Origin: Flavobacterium sp. 90
Lineage (GTDB): Bacteria; Bacteroidota; Bacteroidia; Flavobacteriales; Flavobacteriaceae
Assembly (NCBI RefSeq): GCF_004339525.1
Contig: NZ_SMGE01000001.1
Location: 6,572,001-6,636,000 of the forward strand
Direction of reading: 5' to 3'
Length of the DNA: 64,000 bases
This document shows, in pieces, positions 59,789 to 64,000 of this stretch. A program made the position numbers and the translations under genes. The notes below the pieces were generated by a model that was given only the letters and a program-made list of their open reading frames with translations, was not told the DNA's origin and ran no database searches. Position 1 is the first letter of the stretch. The number at the start of each line of letters is the position of its first letter.

Positions 59789-59870
59789 TAGCCCCGATGG
59801 GAGGGAAAATCCTTTTGCTTTTTTCTTTAAAAAGCAAAAGATTGGAAGGAACAGCGGGAAATAGCTCCTA
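59789..59870. repeat. dispersed flavobacterial 'TAGCCCCGATGG' element
   Basis: Begins TAGCCCCGATGGGAGG and ends GCGGGAAATAGCTCCT, with an inner hairpin CTTTTGCTTTTT/AAAAAGCAAAAG. From memory this resembles an element found in many Flavobacterium and relative genomes between genes; it is GC-richer at its ends than the surroundings. No gene within 59738-59891. Confidence 0.65.
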
Positions 59871-59891
59871 ATAAATATCTTAAACTTAAAA

Positions 59892-60263
59892 ATGAAAAAA
59901 ATAATATTCTTATTACCATTATTGGCTTTAATATCTTGCTACGATGCAGAACACAATTGCAAGGATTTTAAAAACGGGAAATTCAAGTTTGAATTTGACG
60001 TGAATGGTGTCAAAAAAACAACTGTTTTTGAACGTAAAGACAACATTGAAATCGAAACTTTTGAAGGAAAAACAGATACTTCGACAGTGCGTTGGGTAAG
60101 TGATTGTGAATATATTTTGCAGAAGAAACACCCCAAAAATATGGCTGAGGAAAAAGCAATAAGCATGAAGATTTTAACGACTTCTAAAGATTCTTATACT
60201 TTTGAATTTGGAATGGTTGGTTCTGATCAAAAGCAACGCGGAACGGTACATAAAGTTGAATAA
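59892..60263 (+). CDS. small lipoprotein of unknown function
   Basis: 123-residue predicted lipoprotein with lipobox ALISC (C16). The mature part is beta-rich: CKDFKNGKFKFEF, TTVFERKDNIEIET, TDTSTVRWVSDCEYILQ and SYTFEFGMVG; two further cysteines (NCKDF and SDCEY) may pair. Similar proteins in flavobacteria are sometimes mislabelled as DNA topoisomerase IV; nothing here supports that. It is followed by a strong terminator. Confidence 0.78.
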   Translation: MKKIIFLLPLLALISCYDAEHNCKDFKNGKFKFEFDVNGVKKTTVFERKDNIEIETFEGKTDTSTVRWVSDCEYILQKKHPKNMAEEKAISMKILTTSKDSYTFEFGMVGSDQKQRGTVHKVE

Positions 60264-60266
60264 ACT

Positions 60267-60296
60267 AAAAAAAGTCTCAAATTTGAGACTTTTTTT
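60267..60296 (+). terminator. palindromic terminator after the lipoprotein gene
   Basis: Perfect 30-base palindrome (15-base arms, AAAGTCTCAAA / TTTGAGACTTT core) followed by two more Ts. In RNA the centre would open to a small loop. Confidence 0.85.
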
Positions 60297-60426
60297 TTAC
60301 CCAAAATAGAGAAAAAACCTTTGCCACTCTGCTCCTTTACATCTTTGTCCCTTTTTGAAAAAAAACTTAGCAGTGTTCCTTTTACATTTCTATTTTAAAT
60401 CTTACATTAGAACCTAAATCTAACGC

Positions 60427-62346
60427 ATGAAAAATACAATTTCGCATAGAGTTGCTGACTTTTTAAAAGACTTTCCGCCTTTTAGTTTTTTGCATCAAAA
60501 GGACTTAGAAAAGCTATCTGAACAAATTTCTATTGTCTACAAAGATAAAGACGCCGTTATATTTGCAGAAAATGATAAAACGCATGATTCCTTTTATGTT
60601 GTTCATAAAGGTGCGGTTGCGCTCAAAAAAAATCAGAAAAACAATGTTCTTGACATGTGCGATGAAGGTGATATTTTTGGATTGCGTCCGCTTTTGGCAC
60701 AGGAAAACTACATTATGGAAGCTGTAGCTTATGAAGAAAGCATTTTATACGCCATTCCTATTGCAGTTTTCAAACCTTATGCTTTAGAAAATAGAACTGT
60801 TGGTAATTTCCTTATCGAAAGTTACGCCTCAAATACTCGTAATCCCTATTCTGATATTCATAAAGATAAATTATATGGCGATGATTTGGTTCATGAACAT
60901 TTGCACTCTAACAGAGATTCATTTGATTTACAGCCAATAAAATATTCCAAAAAAATTGTCACTTGTAGTCCGTCTACAACTGCTAAAGACGTTGCCAAAA
61001 TCATGAATAAGAATAAGGTTGGCGCTATACTAATCGTAGATGAAATGCTGCCAATTGGTATTATTACGGATAAAGATTTACGCAATAAAATAGTAACCGG
61101 TGATTTTTCGATCCTGACAACGGCAGAAACCATTATGACGAAACCGGTTATTACATATCCCAAAAAAATGACGGTCACTGAGGCGCAAATGGCAATGATG
61201 AAAAGTAATATTAGCTATTTATGTCTCACAAAAGATGGAACTATAAATACTAAAGCTGTCGGGATTTTATCCAAACATGATGTTATGGTGGCTCTGGGAA
61301 ATAATCCTGCCGTTTTAATAAAAGCTTTAAAAAGAGCCAAAAAGCCAAAAGAAATTAAACCTATTCGTGCCCGAATAATGCAATTGCTTCAGGGATATTT
61401 AGATCAAAACATTCCGATGACTTTGATTTCTAAAATTATAACGGAGCTAAATGAAGCTTGTACGACGCGTGTTATCGAAATTTGCCTCGGAAAAATGAGT
61501 AGTCCTCCACCAGTAAAATTTGCCTGGCTGGCTCTTGGAAGTCAAGGCCGAAGCGAGCAAATGCTGCACACCGATCAGGATAATGCTATTGTGTACGAAA
61601 ATGTATCTGATGTTTTTAAGGATGAAACAAAAGTCTATTTCTCGAAATTTGCTACATTAGTCAACAAAGGTTTATTTGACATTGGTTATGATTATTGTCC
61701 TGCCGAAATGATGGCTTCGAATCCTAAATGGTGCATGAGTCTTGATGAATGGAAAAGTAAAGTACATCACTGGATTACAAATCCGGGGAAAAATGAAGTT
61801 TTATTATCTTTTATTTTCTTCGATTACAGTGTGACTTATGGTGATACTGTAATTACAAGTCAACTTTCTGATTATATTTTTGAGACTGTTAAAGCGAACC
61901 CTATTTTTTATGTCCATTTAGTGAGCGGCGCTTTGCAAAGTCCTTCTCCTACTGGCTTTTTTAGACAGTTTTTAGTAGAACAAGATGGCGCAAACAAAGA
62001 TAATTTTGATATTAAAAGAAGAGCTTTAATGCCTCTTACTGATGCTGCACGTGTTTTGATTCTGTCTCATTCTGTAAAAGGTATAAGTAATACAGCAGAA
62101 CGTTTTGAAAAATTAGCTGAATTAGAACCTAATAACAGAGATCTGTATTTGTCTTGTTCTTATTCTTTTAAAGCTTTATTGAAATTTAGAACCAAACAAG
62201 GACTTTTGCATAATGATTCCGGACAATTTATTGCTTTGGAATCTCTATCTAAAATGGAAAAGATAAAACTAAAAAGAACTTTTAAAACCATAAAAGAACT
62301 TCAGGAATTGATTAGCGTAAGATTTAATATTTCAAACGTAGTATAG
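60427..62346 (+). CDS. cNMP-binding / CBS / DUF294 nucleotidyltransferase-like signalling protein
   Basis: 639-residue cytoplasmic protein with four parts in order: a cyclic-nucleotide-binding-type domain (about 15-130), two CBS domains (about 175-300), a DUF294 nucleotidyltransferase-like domain with GSQGRSEQMLHTDQDNAIVY (about 374-393), where the GS and D-x-D metal residues are kept, and a C-terminal helical DUF294-C domain. The set resembles GlnD-like sensors and proteins of bacterial signalling and transport loci. It probably responds to a nucleotide ligand; the target is unknown. Operon with the exonuclease gene (2-base gap). Confidence 0.88.
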   Translation: MKNTISHRVADFLKDFPPFSFLHQKDLEKLSEQISIVYKDKDAVIFAENDKTHDSFYVVHKGAVALKKNQKNNVLDMCDEGDIFGLRPLLAQENYIMEAVAYEESILYAIPIAVFKPYALENRTVGNFLIESYASNTRNPYSDIHKDKLYGDDLVHEHLHSNRDSFDLQPIKYSKKIVTCSPSTTAKDVAKIMNKNKVGAILIVDEMLPIGIITDKDLRNKIVTGDFSILTTAETIMTKPVITYPKKMTVTEAQMAMMKSNISYLCLTKDGTINTKAVGILSKHDVMVALGNNPAVLIKALKRAKKPKEIKPIRARIMQLLQGYLDQNIPMTLISKIITELNEACTTRVIEICLGKMSSPPPVKFAWLALGSQGRSEQMLHTDQDNAIVYENVSDVFKDETKVYFSKFATLVNKGLFDIGYDYCPAEMMASNPKWCMSLDEWKSKVHHWITNPGKNEVLLSFIFFDYSVTYGDTVITSQLSDYIFETVKANPIFYVHLVSGALQSPSPTGFFRQFLVEQDGANKDNFDIKRRALMPLTDAARVLILSHSVKGISNTAERFEKLAELEPNNRDLYLSCSYSFKALLKFRTKQGLLHNDSGQFIALESLSKMEKIKLKRTFKTIKELQELISVRFNISNVV

Positions 62347-62348
62347 AT

Positions 62349-62975
62349 ATGAGTTTATTTAGTTTTTGGAAAAAAGAGGAAGATCTATTCGATGAAAATA
62401 TTACAATTGAAGAAACCCGTTTTGTAGTTTTAGATACTGAAACTACAGGTTTCGACTATGATAATGACCGAATTTTATGTATTGGCGCGTTAGTACTTCA
62501 AAACGGGATAATATCAATTCAGAATAGTTTTGAGATTTATCTTGAACAAGATCATTACGATAAATCTACGGCTCAGATTCACGGTATTTTAAAGGCATTT
62601 GTAATTCAGCGTCCTTCGGAGTTAGAAGCTTTACAGCAATTCTTAGCTTTTTTGGGAAATGCTGTAATCATTGCGCATCATACCCTTTTTGATGTTACGA
62701 TGATCAATAAAGCTCTCGAGAGAAACGGTTTACCTGAATTAACCAATCAACGTTTAGACACCGCTATTTTATACAAAAAGACCTTAATTAAATCTCATTT
62801 GTTTGAGCGAAAAGATCATTATACTTTAGACGATCTTGCCGATAAATTTGATATTTCAAAAAAAGACCGCCATACGGCTTTGGGTGACGCTTATATCACG
62901 GCAATTGCTTTTCTAAAGATCGTAAGTAAATTGAAGGAGAAAAAAGGGATTAATTTAAATGCTTTGTTCAAATAA
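62349..62975 (+). CDS. 3'-5' exonuclease, DnaQ/epsilon-like DEDDh type
   Basis: 208-residue exonuclease with the DEDDh motifs in order: Exo I VVLDTETTGFD (about 28-38), Exo II IIAHHTLFDVTM (about 108-119) and Exo III DRHTALGDAYIT (about 174-185), all catalytic acidic residues and the His being present. It resembles the small PolIII epsilon-like exonucleases found beside DUF294 proteins. The ATG is 2 bases after the previous stop, so the two are co-transcribed and possibly work together. It is not the main proofreading subunit for certain. Confidence 0.9.
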   Translation: MSLFSFWKKEEDLFDENITIEETRFVVLDTETTGFDYDNDRILCIGALVLQNGIISIQNSFEIYLEQDHYDKSTAQIHGILKAFVIQRPSELEALQQFLAFLGNAVIIAHHTLFDVTMINKALERNGLPELTNQRLDTAILYKKTLIKSHLFERKDHYTLDDLADKFDISKKDRHTALGDAYITAIAFLKIVSKLKEKKGINLNALFK

Positions 62976-62982
62976 AAAATCT

Positions 62983-63309
62983 TTAATTATGGGTAAAATC
63001 ACTCTCTTTTGTAAACAAATACAGCCTATTATATTTTAGACTTTTTTGCGAAAATTTCCCAAGAGAATCTGGCTTACGATATATTTTTTTCGTGACATAA
63101 TCTTCTTTTTTTAAGATGATTTTGCATGCTAAATTTGAGTTTATTCCCAAACAAAAATATCCTGTACTGTCTGTTTTGGTCTTATTTCCGTTGATATCAA
63201 CATCCTGAATAGGTTTCTCTGTATCATAATCATATACATGTCCATTAAAATTATGACTATTTGTACAACTAAAAAATAGTAATACTATAAAAAGAAGGTT
63301 GACTTTCAT
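62983..63309 (-). CDS. small CarboxypepD-reg-like lipoprotein
   Basis: 108-residue predicted lipoprotein (lipobox VLLFFSC, C15). The mature part is a single beta-sandwich of the carboxypeptidase regulatory type: FNGHVYDYDTEKPIQDVDI, TDSTGYFCLGI and KIILKKEDYV (about 20-75), a module usually found at the N-terminus of TonB receptors but free-standing here. The C-terminus is short and basic. Function unknown. It is convergent with the exonuclease gene. Confidence 0.75.
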   Translation of the reverse strand: MKVNLLFIVLLFFSCTNSHNFNGHVYDYDTEKPIQDVDINGNKTKTDSTGYFCLGINSNLACKIILKKEDYVTKKIYRKPDSLGKFSQKSLKYNRLYLFTKESDFTHN

Positions 63310-63462
63310 ACTTATCTTTTATTTGTGATTTTTTATTGAGCTTCTTTATTAGAAACATCTAAAAAACAAATATAGAATTGGAAACTTCCATAAGAAGTCT
63401 GCTAAAAATTATAAAAGTATAATTATAGGATTTTTAACTCTTAAGAAAAAAGTCTTGTATAA

Positions 63463-63491
63463 AAAAACGCTAAGAATCTCTTAGCGTTTTT
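63463..63491 (-). terminator. terminator after the topoisomerase subunit A gene
   Basis: Perfect 13-base arms 63463-63475 and 63479-63491 with a 3-base loop, U-run on the minus-strand transcript. Confidence 0.88.
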
Positions 63492-63501
63492 CATTTTTAT
63501 G

Positions 63502-64000
63502 TTATTCTAAAACTAAACCAATCTGGCCGTCGTCGTCTAATTCTGTTTCAACCGAATCATCTTCTGGTAATTCTGGTTTTTCCGGAACTTCCTCAACAGG
63601 CTCTTCAAATGGCAATGGTTCTAATAAATTAACTTGTTTTAATTTATCTGCTGTCAATTGATTTCCTAATGCTTTAAATCCTTTTACGGCAATAAAATCT
63701 TCAACATCTATATGCAAATCTTCTTTTTGAACTCCTTTTACTTTGGCAAAAACCAATTGTGCCAACGGACGATAATCTGTTGATACGATTTCTAATTGCG
63801 AATTTGGATGATCTGTAATAAAGCTTTCTTCTTTTCCTTCACTTTCCACAAGGAAACGTTTCAGGAAATAACGTTCTTTTTCTCCGTCATAATAAATCGC
63901 AGAAATTGGTTTTTTAGGCTTCCATTTCTCCAAAACAATCATATCTTCTTCAAAATGTGTCGACAATTCCGGAATGATAACTTTTAATTTACCTGCCTGA
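63502..64000 (-). CDS. parC: DNA topoisomerase IV/gyrase-type subunit A, C-terminal part (cut by window edge)
   Basis: The reading frame is open from the right window edge to the stop at 63502, so at least 166 residues belong to a longer protein. The segments KLKVIIPELSTHFEEDM, AIYYDGEKERYFLKRFLVE, and KGFKALGNQLTADKLKQV match the C-terminal domain of the topoisomerase IV A subunit of flavobacteria, which wraps or binds DNA. The end is acidic (PEKPELPEDDSVETELDDDG), like many topoisomerase subunit tails. The catalytic tyrosine domain lies outside the window. The TTG at 63966 is not the start. Confidence 0.82.
   Translation of the reverse strand, partial: QAGKLKVIIPELSTHFEEDMIVLEKWKPKKPISAIYYDGEKERYFLKRFLVESEGKEESFITDHPNSQLEIVSTDYRPLAQLVFAKVKGVQKEDLHIDVEDFIAVKGFKALGNQLTADKLKQVNLLEPLPFEEPVEEVPEKPELPEDDSVETELDDDGQIGLVLE

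Noticed and set aside
59892..60263. DNA topoisomerase IV label sometimes given to similar short proteins
   Set aside because: The protein is a 123-residue lipoprotein without any topoisomerase motif.
63502..63966. Independent 154-residue gene starting at TTG 63966
   Set aside because: The frame stays open to the window edge and the residues before the TTG continue a topoisomerase subunit A C-terminal domain.

Overview
The window is about 64 kb of chromosome from a low-GC member of the Bacteroidota, almost certainly Flavobacterium or a close relative. The evidence is lineage-typical gene content (fused CcoN-CcoO oxidase, malate:quinone oxidoreductase, DUF6452/DUF6048, DUF5606, DUF6095), lipoproteins with short signal peptides, and TAnnTTTG (-7 type) promoter motifs placed just upstream of many starts. 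Degenerate intergenic repeats are also present that resemble ones I know from flavobacterial genomes. I saw no rRNA, tRNA, CRISPR array, prophage or intact insertion sequence.

Layout. 1-6.5 kb: cbb3 oxidase operon ccoS-ccoNO-ccoQ-ccoP (minus, ccoP cut by the window edge), the copper ATPase ccoI and a divergent Crp/Fnr-type regulator; Fnr-like palindromes lie at matching positions before ccoS and ccoI. 6.5-16.3 kb: housekeeping genes (mazG, alpha carbonic anhydrase, DUF5606, def, FUSC transporter, mqo, ruvX, a PAS protein, dapD). 16.5-28 kb: a cell-surface glycan region, probably LPS core or outer polysaccharide, with several family-2 glycosyltransferases, two tandem GT9 heptosyltransferase-like genes, a polysaccharide deacetylase, a sugar kinase, a DUF5672 protein and a three-gene glycosyltransferase operon. 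A two-motif beta/gamma-crystallin lipoprotein sits inside it.

28-34.2 kb holds the most unusual locus. A tight minus-strand operon encodes an acyl carrier protein, two ketoacyl-ACP synthase III enzymes, an SDR reductase, a Rieske oxygenase and a NeuD/PglD-type acyltransferase. A DegT-family sugar aminotransferase is transcribed divergently from it. Together they look like a dedicated route for making an oxidised short acyl group on its own ACP and attaching it to an amino sugar of the neighbouring surface glycan. The oxygenase makes this different from the simpler acyl-amino-sugar cassettes I know of.

34.2-50.8 kb: Sua5, cysteine desulfurase, Smr protein, cysE-cysM, aldo/keto reductase, an orphan histidine kinase, rlmD with two DUF partners, a racemase, RlmL-like and other methyltransferases, and a ZIP transporter. 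50.8-56 kb: a CarboxypepD-reg/beta-barrel outer-membrane protein and two tandem paralogous membrane AraC regulators. 56-64 kb: murQ, a ParE/RelE toxin-antitoxin pair overlapping a pentapeptide-repeat gene, DUF1572 and other small proteins, a DUF294 signalling protein with a DnaQ-like exonuclease, and the 3' end of a topoisomerase subunit A gene (parC-like) cut by the right edge. Intergenic regions carry several families of inverted repeats. Start sites were revised where a promoter motif falls inside the longest reading frame. TAnnTTTG is short and occurs often by chance in AT-rich DNA, so single promoter calls are tentative.
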